From the NCBI GenBank assembly GCA_003508835.1, contig PUFA01000070.1, positions 620,001 through 684,000 on the forward strand: 64,000 nucleotides of DNA, in the 5' to 3' direction. Position numbers and translations under genes: made by a program. Source of the DNA: Eonycteris spelaea (Eukaryota > Chordata > Mammalia > Chiroptera > Pteropodidae). The notes under the pieces are model-generated. The model was not told where the DNA came from. It was given only the letters and a program-made list of their open reading frames with translations, and ran no database searches. Within the stretch, counting starts at the first letter, position 1, and the number at the start of each line of letters is the position of its first letter. Positions 11,160 through 22,342 of this stretch are shown piece after piece.

Positions 11160-11260
11160 CAGGATATTAAAAAGTTCCGATTGGCCTTAGTCAGCTCCTG
11201 AATGACTTCTGTGAAAAAGGTGGTTTCAAGGAAGGGTGAGGCTGGTGAGTGAGCAAAGAA
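11160..11260 (-). repeat. possible L2 fragment (antisense)
   Basis: 'gattggccttagtcagctcctgaatgacttctgtgaaaaaggtggtttcaa' vaguely follows antisense L2 ORF2 ('attggatttggcaa..ggtcattggtgacc'). It sits in a 450-bp stretch where I can name nothing else; the frames of about 105 codons on minus are unsupported. Confidence 0.3.
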
Positions 11261-11940
11261 CCTCAAGAGAAGGCCAGGTCCAAGAGATAAGATCAGGAGT
11301 AAGGAGTAAGCAAGAGGTAAACAAATGTGACAGTCCAAGGAGCACATGAACCCACGGGAGAAAACTGGTATTAAGGTCACAGGAAATGGAGAGTTCTCTG
11401 GGGGGCAGGAAGTAGAGTCCTGGGTGGACCTGCAGCTCAGGAATCTGACCTGACAGGAAGTAAAGGGCATCATCTGAGGAACAGGAAGGGAAGATTATTT
11501 TTGTGTGTTGGTCGAATGGGAAAATAAGTGTCAGTTCCATAAACTTTGCTAAAGCTTTTATACTGCTCGGGGTTTTAGGCAGCTTGGGGCTTCTCTAACA
11601 AAATAATCTGGTCTTCTGGGAGGTATTTGCCAGGGACAAGAACTGAGAGAAGAAAGACTGGAGTGTGGGGAATTGCTACGAGGCTCTGTCTTGCCTTGGC
11701 AACTTTTCGGGTGACATAAGATACCTGCCTTGGATCCATATGAGAAGAAAATAAGTTCCCCTACCTCCCTGCAGGATGAAATGATCTATATGTAACTCTT
11801 GGTTGCGATAAATCTATTTTTGTGTTTTAATACAAACTAAGGTTGATAAATGGGAGATAGTTAAGAAGTTGTTTGTTGGAGAGTATATTGATAATTCATC
11901 CTATCTGGACTGAAGAAGGGAAATGCTAAAAGAAGCCACC

Positions 11941-11980
11941 TCCCCCCTCCCCTCCCTCCCCCGCCCCCCCCCCCCCGCCA
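11941..11980 (+). repeat. C-rich tract
   Basis: C6-T-C4-T-C3-T-C5-G-C13-G-CC, nearly pure cytosine. The minus strand has at least four adjacent G runs and could form a G-quadruplex. Confidence 0.95.
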
Positions 11981-12524
11981 AAAATAATAAAAAAGCTCTT
12001 CACTCTATTAGAGAGGAACACACTGAGAAGTTAAAAAGGAGAATATATTTGAATATAAAGTTTTTTTTAACAGTTGTAAACAATGTGGTATGAGGGAAGA
12101 AGATGGGAAGAGATATAAAAATAACCAGCATTAAGTTAAAAGGGATAATTAGAGGAGCCAAAAAAAGAGGTGAATGTTGCAAAGGATCCAGCTAACTTTA
12201 GAGACTGGAAGCTTCTTCAAACATTTTGTTTTAGGAGACTGTGGGGCTTTAAATCTTTCAGGATTTAACAAGATTCTCGATGTATATGTCTTAAATACAC
12301 ACAAACACACACTTGTTTCTTTTTTTTCTTTTTTTTTTTAATCATTTTCCTTTGAAGGGAGGAGACACTAGGAGATATATTCTTGGCTGTCATTTGGAGA
12401 AGCTTCTAGTACATTTTATTTTCCGTTAAAAGCTCCGGGGAACAGTTGGCAAATAGAAATTGGTCCACAGAAATAACATGGCTTCCTGGAACTTAGGGGG
12501 AAGGAAATGGGTGGTTTCTTTAAT

Positions 12525-12530
<6 letters not shown>

Positions 12531-12586
<56 letters not shown>
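12531..12586 (+). repeat. (TG)28 microsatellite
   Basis: 56 bp of uninterrupted TG. Confidence 0.97.
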
Positions 12587-12588
<2 letters not shown>

Positions 12589-13640
12589 ATAACTAAAGAT
12601 AGCAAGATAGCATTCTGGCTAATTAATGTTCTCAGGAGGGAAGGTAAACCTAGATATTAATTCAGAATTCGGAAATGTATACAGTTGTGTTGAATTTGCT
12701 GGGTTAAGTAAGACAATAATGCTTTTCGTTTTCAATATCCTGGCTAGATCAGAGTGGATCAGAAATTTGTTCTCTGATATTTAATCAGTTTAAATTCAAG
12801 GGAATTATTATTTACTTATGGAGAACTAATGCCTTTAGGCAAGAAAGCTTATTTACAACAAAGATGTGATTGGGTGGCCAAAGGAGTGTTGATAGGGCTT
12901 TAATTAATTGATTTGCTAATTATTCTTTTCTGCTGGGCATTCTAGTACTTTTATTAAAGAGCAGCAGAAGCAAGAATGCTGCAGAAAGCTATTTAACTCA
13001 ATATTAGTCACAACAGCTTCTTGGCCATTTTAAGATATTTTTGAATTCTTTTGTAAATATTCTTTTATGCTGAAATTGTGGACTTTGTAAAATTGAAGAA
13101 CTAAATATGCCATATTCCTATATGTACACTTATTTATCAGCTGGGTGATTTAGTCTAGGTCTGGGCTTAAAAGCATTTTGTGAAGCTGAAAATAAATTAC
13201 ATGACAGGTTTGAATTTAAATAAAAGTTAAAGTATGTCCCATAGCTGTGTTATGTATTTAATTCTTTAGGCTTCTTAAAGACATTGACCAGTGATAGATA
13301 CATCTATGCTCCCTGGAATAGGAAGTTGACTCCTCTGTAGGCTTATTACTATTATTTTTTTATTTCTTTGCAAATCATGATATTAAAGAAATTAAAAAGT
13401 CCCTATGAGATTCTGTGCAAAGGCAAAAACTCATTTTGACCTCTTTTAACTTCTTGACTGGAATCCTTCACTTCAGTTTGTGAGTCCTGTATACTTTCTT
13501 CCGTGGGCATGCTCATTCCCGTACAAGCTTTTGTTAGGCTGTACTTCTTGCCTAGAAAGCTCTCTTCCCTGATGCACATCCTCTTTCCATCTCATTTTTG
13601 TCCTATATCTTCACTAATTTGGTGGAGGTGGTGATTGATG
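12587..13640. other. unassigned 1-kb stretch with homeobox-like AT motifs
   Basis: No known repeat is seen. The part 12895-13140 is dense in TAAT/ATTA words (for example ttaattaattgatttgct at 12900-12917) and lacks repeat signatures, so it may be a conserved non-coding element. That is only a compositional argument. Confidence 0.35.
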
Positions 13641-13644
13641 GGGG

Positions 13645-13795
13645 TGGCTATCATTTATTAAGCATATATCATTCTTTACGCAGTGTGTTGGCAATTTACA
13701 TGCATTGTTTAATAACACTCACATTTTACAGATGGAGGAACAGAGGCTTAGAGAATGTCAGTGGGCTCACAAAGAAAAGTGGCATAAAGCCAGAA
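13645..13795 (-). repeat. MIR SINE fragment (antisense)
   Basis: 'tatcatttattaagcatat', 'caatttacatgcattgtttaataacactcacattttacagatggaggaacagaggcttagagaatg' is reverse MIR. Confidence 0.8.
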
Positions 13796-13802
13796 AATAA
13801 AT

Positions 13803-13806
<4 letters not shown>

Positions 13807-13852
<46 letters not shown>
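13807..13852 (+). repeat. (GT)23 microsatellite
   Basis: 46 bp of uninterrupted GT directly next to the MIR. Confidence 0.97.
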
Positions 13853-13857
<5 letters not shown>

Positions 13858-13902
13858 AGACTTAATCTTAGGGGCCTTGAATCATTAAGGCTTTATTTCC
13901 CT

Positions 13903-14010
13903 AACCAGATTGTGAGCCGCCAGAAGGCAAGGACCTTATTTTTCAGTCTGTATAGAGTAGGCACTCAGTAGTTTTAACCTTCTGTTGAAATAAAGAGTAA
14001 AATGTAAAAT
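13903..14010 (+). repeat. L2 LINE 3' end (sense)
   Basis: 'gattgtgagccgccagaaggcaaggaccttatttttcagtctgtatagagtaggcactcagtag' follows the L2 3' UTR. Confidence 0.7.
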
Positions 14011-14109
14011 CTTAAAGCATTTTATAAATATTTAAACAGTGGAAAGAAGAGACAAATCCCAGGAATTAGTTTCTCAAATCACTACATAAATAGTACAAGA
14101 CTTTGGTTT

Positions 14110-14285
14110 TTGCGAGACAGTGCCATCCCCGCGGGTGTCTGGAAATGTGTGGGGGTTTTCTACCCATGTCAGGTACGGGTAGTCTCCTGGGTAGTAGACA
14201 GGGACATCACACATCCTGCAGAACATGGGACAGTTCCACAAAAGTTCCAGGCCTTAAATGCCAACAGTGCTGCTTCTGAGAAGCA
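14110..14285 (+). mobile_element. MER20, divergent copy
   Basis: 'gtgtctggaaatgtgtgggggttttctac', 'acatcctgcagaacatgggacagttcc' and 'aatgccaacagtgctgcttctgagaa' line up in order with MER20. It is much more decayed than the copy at 9.2 kb. Ends are not resolved. Confidence 0.55.
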
Positions 14286-14299
14286 GCACCTGGCTTAGC

Positions 14300-14420
14300 A
14301 GTCCAGTGACAGAAAATGTGGACCTAGATGTGGAAGCCACAACGAGTTCTGACCTAAATCCACCTTTTTCTAGTTGTGTAACTCCCATCACGTTAACTAT
14401 GTGCTCTCTACTCCTGGCAC
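14300..14420 (+). repeat. possible MIR fragment
   Basis: 'ttctagttgtgtaactcccatcacgttaac' resembles the MIR 'ctagctgtgtgaccttgggcaagttac' core. Confidence 0.35.
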
Positions 14421-14562
14421 AGTTAGTGCTCAATACTGTCAGCTTTTACTCACTAGCTTCCAGAAAATTGTCCCCGATGGCAAGATATGATCTTTGAGGA
14501 GTGATAGAACCTACTAGACTAAATGATAACAGTGTAAAAATTAAAGTACATTATAAAACATG

Positions 14563-14695
14563 TTCCTCTGACCTTAATGTGCTTACAAATCTCCTGGAAA
14601 TCTTGTCAAAGTGCAGATTTTGGTTTAGGAGGTCTTGGGTAAGGCCTGGGAGTCTGCATTTTTGAAAAGCTCATGATGCTGGGGCGTCTTGAGTG
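14563..14695 (+). mobile_element. MER5-type hAT-Charlie fragment
   Basis: 'tcctggaaatcttgtcaaagtgcagattt' and 'gcctgggagtctgcatttttgaaaagctcatgatgctg' fit the MER5A/B layout. The terminal repeats are worn away. Confidence 0.6.
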
Positions 14696-15094
14696 GTAAG
14701 ATTCGAAAGTAGCTTGGGGAAGAAGCTCACTTAAATCAATCAAGCATTTATTGCATTTCTGTTGATACCTTAAATTATAGAGACGGAGGTAATGGAGGTT
14801 GGATATAAAGAGTATAGAATTTAGTTTCTTCACAGAAGGAACTTCCATCTGCTTTGCACTTTTATCTGGGGGTGGAGGGAGGAGGGGAGAGGACATTTTC
14901 CATGGATAATTTTTTGGGGGAAAAATGCAGAGAAATATTTCTTACCTGTATTTCCTCACTAAGAAAAAAAAGGCCATTTTGAGTCCCCAAATAATTTTAG
15001 TGGAGATATTGCAACTAGATAAAGGAAAAACTTGGCCACCATTCTTGGATGCAGGGCTTAAGCCTTGATATCTTAGAACTAGTGTGAGCTGTGT

Positions 15095-15099
<5 letters not shown>

Positions 15100-15169
<70 letters not shown>
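15100..15169 (+). repeat. compound (CT)n(GT)n microsatellite
   Basis: CT runs from about 15100 to 15154 and switches to GT up to 15169. The Arg/Glu-rich minus-strand frame over it is an artefact. Confidence 0.97.
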
Positions 15170-16711
15170 CTCATGCACGCTGTTGTATGTGTTTGTGTGT
15201 GAGCTGGGAAGTGCATGAAGTCTTTGCTAGGCAATTGGTTTCTCAAATACGTTAGAGAAAGGGGATCTAACGTTCCTCTCCTTCTGCCCCTCCCCCCAAC
15301 CCCATGAAGATTAAAGCTCTAAATTAAGGGGCAGGGATTCCTAAGGCAGCCTGGACTGGGAACTTTGCATATTTTAGGCAGTGGAAGTTATTTGAATATA
15401 GTCATTGAGAGACGAGACTACCCATTATCCACTTAAAATACTTCCTGGCTGCAGCTTGGCGTTGTACAGAAGCCAAAGCAATTGGCTCTGCATTTGGCCA
15501 GCTGATTTAGCAAGAAATTTTGCAAATTATGCAGTCCTTACAGATGGTGCTGTTGGGTTTGTTAGAATGTTTTAAAACACTGACACCCTTGACCATGAAC
15601 TGAATTTCCATCCTCCTAGATCTACCTCCAGGCAATCCTAGACTATTTCCACAGGCAGCTGGAGACCAGTAACAGACCTTTCCTGGGACCTTATGATAAT
15701 GATTTCCTTTAAAAATCTCTTGTATAATAAAATAACTTGCTGGTAAACTTGCCAAAGGGAGCTCCTGGAACTTTCTGGGTGTCTTTGCTTATCTCCGAGT
15801 TGCCTGAATCACATTTAAAATTGTTGTTAATTATTTTCCAATGTTCCGCCTAGAGGTCAAGCAGGAGCCACTATCTCTAGGAGGATTGATAAGTGTGCGC
15901 TGCCAGTGTGAAGAGAAACTTAGACTGTGATGAGGTTCTGTGCCCGAATGTGTAGAGAGAACAGCTGGAGGATATGGCTTTCTCAGGGAAAAGGTTTTAA
16001 ATTTTGCCTCGTAGAGGCTATGAGAAAGTTCAAGATACTGAATCATCTTCACAGGCTCAATTCTTTCTCAGATGTTTGCACAGGGACTAGTCGTCACCTT
16101 TGCTGTTGACTGCTGGCTGGTTTTCTTGGTTTCTTTTTGAGTTGTTACCTTTTATCCATCTTTCTCAGTGCTCTTTTGGTTGTGCTTATTTTGGCTTTAT
16201 GTAAGCAGCATCTCTGGATGCATGAATGAGGCAGATAAAATTCCCCAGGGTTACTGAACTGCCCTTCATCTATTTTTAGCACTGCAATGAATTTACCATA
16301 GCCCACAGCATAACTCAATCGCTCTAAGCCAGTGAGCAAATTCTGAATTTTTTTTTAACCTTTCCTGGAGGCTTTCGATATAGGCTAAGCTTAAAGGCAC
16401 ACGATTCAATCATTGATTATTCAAGATATGTCACATTTAGATTCTGTAATCACCAGATTGTCTTTGCCAACTAGATGTTCAGCTCTGGCTTCTAATTTTG
16501 TGTTGGAAGCTTCACAAAGCCTATTGTGTCCTGTCTGTGTGCCTCTGGCAATGCGGGCATGGCAACAAGGAAGCATCTAGTACGCACTAAAAGACTAGTG
16601 ACAGCCAATTCATTCTCTCGCAGTCAAGGGATCTTTCTTAAGAGAACCCTTGGCCTGTAGCCTGAGCTGTTCGATACCTGTAGATTTTCCATCCCTAAGG
16701 ACCTTCCATAA
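15170..16711. other. unassigned 1.5-kb stretch
   Basis: No repeat or gene is recognised. It is one of the longer repeat-poor parts of the window, and it includes paired NF1-like half sites (ttggc..gccaaa) around 15457-15506. Confidence 0.4.
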
Positions 16712-16795
16712 GGTGAGGACAGTGTATCTTACTTACCATTATACACCCCAGAGTTTAGCATAGGGCCCTAAACTTTTCTTAATAGGTGAGTTAGA
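16712..16795 (+). repeat. L2 3' end fragment (sense)
   Basis: 'gtgaggacagtgtatcttacttaccattatacaccccagagtttagcatagggcc' follows the L2 3' UTR. Confidence 0.6.
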
Positions 16796-16804
16796 AGGGA
16801 GGCT

Positions 16805-16870
16805 GTCATTCATTTGTTGACTGATTCATTCAACAAACATTCATCCATAAACCCCTATATTCCAGCTTGG
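16805..16870 (-). repeat. L2 terminus fragment (antisense)
   Basis: 'tcatttgttgactgattcattcaacaaacattcat' is the antisense L2 end. Confidence 0.5.
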
Positions 16871-17328
16871 AAGCCTGGAATGGGTTTTCCCCAGCTTTTG
16901 ATAGGAATAAATGCGTATTACTCATCGTTTTGGCATGAGACCTCCCCTATTTGTCCTCTGCTTCTTGAGAGCGTGCTTCCTTAAGGTTGTAGCTATGTGG
17001 TCCTATCCAGATATGCTACCTTTCCCTTGCCTCTGTAGGGTCTGCACTACTGCTAGCAAAGTGGCCCCTCCTAGTTCTAATACCACTAGTTTCCGTTACT
17101 AATTTCTTTCATTCAAGGTCAAACTGGAGGTTAAGGAGATAGTTGTCCTATGATATGACCTGTGATGGCTTTGTGATATGTCCACTTGTCTACGATGAAC
17201 TACATTCCTAAGTATTCCCTTTCTAGTGTGTTTCTAGAAAATGGCTATGGTGGGCTACAAAGGAGATTCTCTTGTAAAAATTGGAGATGAAAGGAAGGCA
17301 GCAGCTTTTCTGTAGTGTGTGCATGCAC
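16871..17328. other. unassigned sequence
   Basis: Nothing recognised. Confidence 0.4.
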
Positions 17329-17366
17329 GTGCACACACACACAGACACACAGACAGACACACACAC
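17329..17366 (+). repeat. (CA)n/(ACAG)n low-complexity tract
   Basis: Short imperfect CA and CAGA repeats. Confidence 0.85.
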
Positions 17367-17384
17367 CTTCTTCCAACTGTTCAA

Positions 17385-17905
17385 TGAAGCACCAATCTAG
17401 GTACAGCTGTGAAGGGATTTTGCAGATGTAATTAAAGTCCCTAATCAGTTGACTTTAAATTAATCAAAAGGGAGATTATTCTAGGAGACTTAATCAGTGG
17501 AAAGCTTTTAAAAAGAGGTTTAGACTCTCCTGTGATCAGAGTCCATAACACTCATATTGTTGCTAACCTGCTGATTTGCCTTGAGGGTGTGAAGTAGCAG
17601 TTGGGCCTCTAATTGCTTTCCTTTCCAGCTGGATCTTCTTTCAGCTTCACTGATTCTTGGGCCAAGTGTGTGCATTCAGTTCCAGGACCAAGAGCTCTGG
17701 CTTCTGTAGGATACTCTCATCACCAAGTTCTTCCCTGGGGGATCCCAGCCTGCTTGTGACCTCCCCTTCTTGACTGCCTGTCCTGCGGGCATCAGTCCTG
17801 CTTAGCCAGCTCCTACAGCTGTGTAAGACAATTCCTTGTAATAAATAAGTGGATAGATAAAAAGCCTCCTACTGGTTCTGCGTCTCTGGTTGAACCCTGA
17901 CCGAC
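17385..17905 (+). mobile_element. old LTR-like element (MaLR-type, family uncertain)
   Basis: It carries 'cagctgtgaagggattttgcagatgtaattaaagtccctaatcagttgac', a late 'acaattccttgtaataaataa' and the 3' end 'ctactggttctgcgtctctggttgaaccctgaccgacac'. These match a family of mammalian-wide solo LTRs whose usual 3' end is '..ggagaaccctgactaatac'. AATAAA is present near the end. Non-coding. Confidence 0.55.
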
Positions 17906-17974
17906 ACATGAACTAAAGAAGTAATTGTTTGCTTTACATGTCATGAAGTTAAGCAGCTTTCAACCTAGATGGCC

Positions 17975-18330
17975 ACCAACATTCATTCATTTATTCATAA
18001 CCGTGCTAGGGTCGGCAATACAGCAATACACAAGGCAGACATAGACCCTGCCTTTTGAAGCAGATCTTCTAGCAGGAAAGCATCTGTTAAACAATATTTG
18101 CGAGGATAATAAGGCCAGGATGAAGTTGGTAGAAGGTATAACAGACTCTGCCGAGTCTGAGGTGTCAGAGAAGGGAAGTAAGAACTTGGCAGAAAGAGTG
18201 AGAGAGCATGAGAATAAAGGAGTTCAAGCAGTTCTTTAGGAGTTGGTCATGATGGCAGAAAGATGAGGCTGGAGAGGTAAACCATAAAGGGCCTTGCAAG
18301 CCAAGGTGACAATGTCTGGCAAACATTTTT
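17975..18330 (-). repeat. L2 LINE fragment (antisense)
   Basis: 'attcatttattcataaccgtgctagggtcggcaatacagcaatacacaaggcagacatagaccctgcctt' to 'taaagggccttgcaagccaaggtgac' follows antisense L2 over 350 bp. Confidence 0.72.
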
Positions 18331-19120
18331 ACTGAAAAATCTTCATATTTGGAACCCTACATTTCTTTTTTATTTTCTGATATCACAATGTAGTTTCATT
18401 TTTTTGCCTTTAAGGATCCCATGGTGTTAGTGTGTTTGCTCCTACCACCACTCTATTTCTTTTCTGCGTTTTCTATAGTTCCCTTGTATAATCCACACTG
18501 CTCTTTTAATTATGTAAGCATTGACTGGCTATTATTATACTATTCTTAACCCATTCACCTGCCTTATGCATTTAATTCTCATGGTTCACCTGGTGAGGGA
18601 AAAGGAAACAAAAACCTAAACTCTTCACAGTAATATACCTGACAATTCCCTTGTCTCAATGGTTATTTTCTGTTCATTAAGACTCACAGCAAAGGTTTCT
18701 GGAGGGCGGACAGTTCACCTGGGCTCATTATTCCTGGCCTCTGTCATCACCTGAGGTGCAGGGAATTCAGTCTTAGGCTATTAACCCTTCCTTCCTGCTA
18801 AGAACTCTGATGCTCTAAGGATATTCTTAATTAAGTATTTGAGCCATATGCCATCCTTGAAAAGTGGGGCAGTCATATCATCAATTCTATGGGCAAGGGA
18901 GAGGAGAAAGACTGAGGTGGAGAAGCAGGAGTTTACGTGACAAAACCAATCACAAATCTGAGTTAGGTTCAACAGCATGAGCTTAAATTCAACTCTTGTC
19001 TTTCTTCGCTTTTCTTTGTTTTCTAAGTCCCCTGTTTAGATCTTTGTAACTGTCTTTGGGAAAGCAGCTCAGTAAGAGGAGTGAGCTGAATTTTAAAAGC
19101 AGACTGATTTGGGTAGAAAG
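18331..19120. other. unassigned 0.8-kb stretch
   Basis: Nothing recognised beyond ordinary AT-rich sequence. Confidence 0.4.
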
Positions 19121-19245
19121 TCTATTTTTAAATCTGTAGCCTATTTTTTAAATCTGTGAAATGGGAACAATATTACCCACCTGCCAAATGACATGTGCAA
19201 AGTAACTAGTTTAGTGCTAGGGATATAGATGTGCTAGGGTTTCGT
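19121..19245 (+). repeat. MIR fragment (sense)
   Basis: 'aaatctgtgaaatgggaacaatattacccacctgcc' and 'gtgcaaagtaactagtttagtgctaggg' are MIR. A small tandem duplication of 'ctattttt(t)aaatctgt' (19121-19158) lies at its left edge. Confidence 0.65.
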
Positions 19246-19489
19246 AAGTTTTGGGTATTAAGCACTATGATCTTGAACAAGGTAACTTTCTAAAAGGGAG
19301 GGAGGAGATTTAAACACATAGAAGTTTATCTACTCAAAAGTTTAGCTTTGCCCTTTGTACTCATTTTTATATAAAGAGTAAGAAGCATCATTTGCATTAG
19401 GAGCAGTACCTGGTATCTCAAGGTCGAAGTTAGGAGTCGTGATGGACAATAAGGTTCATTGATTGAGGACACTAGAACTTATCCAAACT

Positions 19490-19625
19490 CATTTAAAAGT
19501 TAATTGGAGTTAACTAAACTTATTGTGGTAATCATTTTGCAGTATATAGGTATATCAAATCATTTTGTTGTCCACTTTTAATACAGTATTCTATCTCAAT
19601 TGTATCTCAATAAAACTAGAAAAAG
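19490..19625 (+). repeat. L1M 3' end (sense)
   Basis: 'ttattgtggtaatcattttgcagtatataggtatatcaaatcattttgttgtccac' and 'atctcaataaaactagaaaaa' form a common L1M 3' end with its polyadenylation signal. Confidence 0.78.
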
Positions 19626-19639
19626 AAACTATCCACATT

Positions 19640-19800
19640 GTAAAATAAAAAGTGAATCGGAGTGAAAAAGTTTTAGAAATAGACAGTAGTGATAGCTGCA
19701 CCACAATGTGAATATAATTAATGCCACCGAATTGTACACTTAAAATGGTTAAAATGGTAAATTTTATGTTATGTATATTTTACCACAAGTAAATAACTAC
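19640..19800 (+). repeat. second L1M 3' end (sense)
   Basis: 'tgatagctgcaccacaatgtgaatataattaatgccaccgaattgtacacttaaaatggttaaaatggtaaattttatgttatgtatattttaccac' is another L1M subfamily 3' end, arranged in tandem with the preceding one. Confidence 0.8.
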
Positions 19801-19974
19801 AAGAAAAATGAACTGGAGAACAGCCTGCTGGCTGTATATGAGTAACCCCTCCTCCCACTCTTAAATGTAGGCTAGCTCAGTATTGCCGTGACCCACTTAT
19901 GAACTCAACTACACAGGGACTATTGTTGCTAAATGATTCCAGAACACGAGTCAGGAGGGTCCATATCTAAACTC

Positions 19975-20045
19975 CTCATTTTACAGATGAGTGACTGAAG
20001 ACCCTGAAAGTGTGACTTAACCAAGACTACACAGCACCCCGAGCC
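19975..20045 (-). repeat. MIR fragment (antisense)
   Basis: 'cattttacagatgagtgactgaagaccctgaaagtgtgacttaaccaagactacacagc' is reverse MIR core. Confidence 0.65.
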
Positions 20046-20054
20046 CCTGGGATA

Positions 20055-20079
20055 TGCTATGCTATGCTATGCTATGCTA
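20055..20079 (+). repeat. (ATGCT)5 pentanucleotide repeat
   Basis: Five perfect units of a five-base repeat. Confidence 0.92.
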
Positions 20080-20359
20080 GCTGACTCATGGCAGCCTCAA
20101 GAGCCTTGAGGGCAATTGAGGTCTTCTGGGTGGTTGCACACATGGGGACTTTTTCTTCCATCTTTTCTCCAGATGCCTGATCCTTGTCTCTAATAATACG
20201 GTTGCTCAGAGTTCTCAAATTGTACGACCCAGGATTAGGGCATTGGGTTCCAGTTCTATCATAGTCCTTTTATAGCTGAGCAAGTACAGACAGTGAGTAA
20301 TGTCCAATGATTCCCCAGCTTCTGTCCTGCTGTCTGAAGTTCAATCACCAACCCTCAAA

Positions 20360-20665
20360 CAGGCCACATTCTTTCTTTTGTTAGGGCCTTTCCATTTTCT
20401 GTTCCTTCAGCCACGAATATCTCTCTTCACTTTGATAATGTGAAACATCCCTTTACACAGAAAGCTTTCCTTTTCTCCCAGTCGACGTTAGCTCAGCCCA
20501 TTATATGATTTCTTAGTAACCTATACTTCCTTGTAGCTCTCATCCCACCTGTAATTACTTATATCATGTCTGAGTTTCATGCTTGAGGGCAGGGTCCTGG
20601 TCTGTCCTGTCCCTATTATTTCCTAAGAACTTAGCATAGGGTCTGGTGCATCTGTGTCATTAAAA
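20360..20665 (+). repeat. L2 LINE 3' end (sense)
   Basis: 'tgaaacatccctttacacagaaagctttccttttctccc', 'cttccttgtagctctcatccc', 'gcttgagggcagggtcctggtctgtcctgtccc' and 'cttagcatagggtctggtgcat' are in L2 order. Confidence 0.78.
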
Positions 20666-21489
20666 ATATCTAAAAAATTAAAAAGTTAAAATTAACCCTG
20701 GCTTCTCGTGTGGGGAAGAATGAAGATAATGATATACCTTTATGTGTATTAATGAGCAAGAGTGGCTAGGGGAAGTAGGGCAGACACTGCCTTTAACCCA
20801 TAGAGACTGATCCAGGCACTAGCTGACATTCCAAGGAAATGTAAATGTGAGCCGGTGGAGGGACAGAGCTTGATGCCCACACCTGCATTGCTTGCACGTG
20901 AGAATGAACAGTAAATCAGCAGCAGAAGGGATCTAGGTTTGACAGAAGGGAATGCTTTCTGATATGATACTGAAGATTGTTAAAAATGGGTCGGAGTACA
21001 GAGGCCACTTTCCTGAGAGGCTTCAGAAATCAGGCCAGAGTTCCATTTCAGCTGGTTATTTTAGGCCTACCACAGGCAGCGGGGTGGACTAGACAGCCTC
21101 TTGGAGTTCAATCACTCCATTCCTCTGACCCATAATAAAGCTATAGACACTGTTGTTCCCAATGAACACACGAGCACACACACAAATGGGAAATGTGCAC
21201 AGCTAGTCCTGTGGCTATAAATGTTGTTAGTTCCTTTTCTACTGAACATTCTGAATTCATCTTTTGTTTAGAAAATGACCCTCGTCTTTAAGCATGGCAA
21301 AGCTCTCTCTATAAAGGACCAGTTCCGTATTTCAAAGTGAGAAGTGTGATGCGTACTAATTTGACTCTTGTATTGACATCTAATGAAAGTGGAGAACACA
21401 AGCTAGGCAAGAGGATTAAAAAAATAACCTGCTACTCTAATTCTCAGCATACAAAGAAAATGATCTGGACATTGCTGTGTATCCTATCT
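20666..21489. other. unassigned 0.8-kb stretch
   Basis: No gene or repeat is recognised. Confidence 0.4.
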
Positions 21490-21640
21490 GGAGAGGAGGG
21501 ATGCGTTTTCTCTGGTTTTAACGATATGCAAATGAATCTAATTTAATTAACTTTTATGACCACAGCTCCTTTGAGATAACCATGGGAGCCAATTAGATTC
21601 CATTAACATTCAGTCATCTCCCTGAAGCTTCTATGAGACA
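21490..21640. promoter_or_regulatory. enhancer-like motif cluster (speculative)
   Basis: An octamer ATGCAAAT, overlapping homeodomain words (TAATTTAATTAA), a RUNX-like ACCACA, GAGATAA, CCAATTAG and CATTAAC fall within 110 bp that carries no repeat signature. This resembles developmental non-coding elements. I cannot show conservation or activity. Confidence 0.25.
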
Positions 21641-21656
21641 CCCTTGTCTTCTCTAT

Positions 21657-21695
21657 GAAAAAAAAAACACAAAAAAAACACAAAAAACAAAAACC
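21657..21695 (+). repeat. A-rich tract
   Basis: A runs separated by CAC or C. Confidence 0.85.
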
Positions 21696-21699
21696 CATG

Positions 21700-22300
21700 A
21701 AAAAGATCTAATCAGAAATAACGAAAAATAGTAAGTTGTCTGCAGCAGCTCTGCTATTCGATCTTACCAGAAGCTGCTTACACAGTCGTTTGTTCATCAC
21801 CCTAAGCCTCGTGCTGCAGACAGCAGTATGAAATCATTCCAGGTTAGTCATGTAACTGCTGACCCAGAGTTTATCATAAACTGAAACTATCAAAGGTAAA
21901 GGCAATGATATTTCATACTTTGGGGCAAAAACTTAAGCCTTGTGTGCGTAAGTGAAGAATTGCCTTGACCCTAGGCCAGAGATGAAGGGGGGACTTATGC
22001 CGCTTATTCCTTTGCTGCCCAGTTTTGTAATATTCTGTCCTTTTTCTTCTCCCTGATTACAAATATAATACCTATATTGTAAAAAATGAAAAAAACCGAA
22101 AAACAGAATGGCCAAGAACATGTTGTCCACATCAAGAAAGAGCTTAGAAGGCTCTCTTCTGCAATTTTGTTCCCTTCATTTCCCCTTACTAAGCAAATTT
22201 TAGAGGACTTTGCATATTTGGGGAGGTGCAGGAGGGGGTGGGGTGGGGTTAGGTGGAGAGGGCGTAATGAGAACTAGGAGTGGGAGTATCACATTCCAGT
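21700..22300. other. unassigned sequence
   Basis: Nothing recognised. An 11-bp inverted repeat (21737-21747 / 21812-21822) lies here without further pairing. Confidence 0.4.
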
Positions 22301-22311
22301 TCCTTTTTTTT

Positions 22312-22342
22312 AAAAAATTTTTTTAGTGAAAAAAAATTTTTT
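22312..22342. repeat. A/T-tract inverted repeat
   Basis: A6T7, then AGTG, then A8T6: a foldable palindrome made only of A and T tracts. Confidence 0.85.

Noticed and set aside
21737..21822. 11-bp inverted repeat as a possible microRNA-like hairpin
   Set aside because: Pairing does not extend beyond 11 bp and the loop of 64 nt is unstructured; not a miRNA precursor shape.
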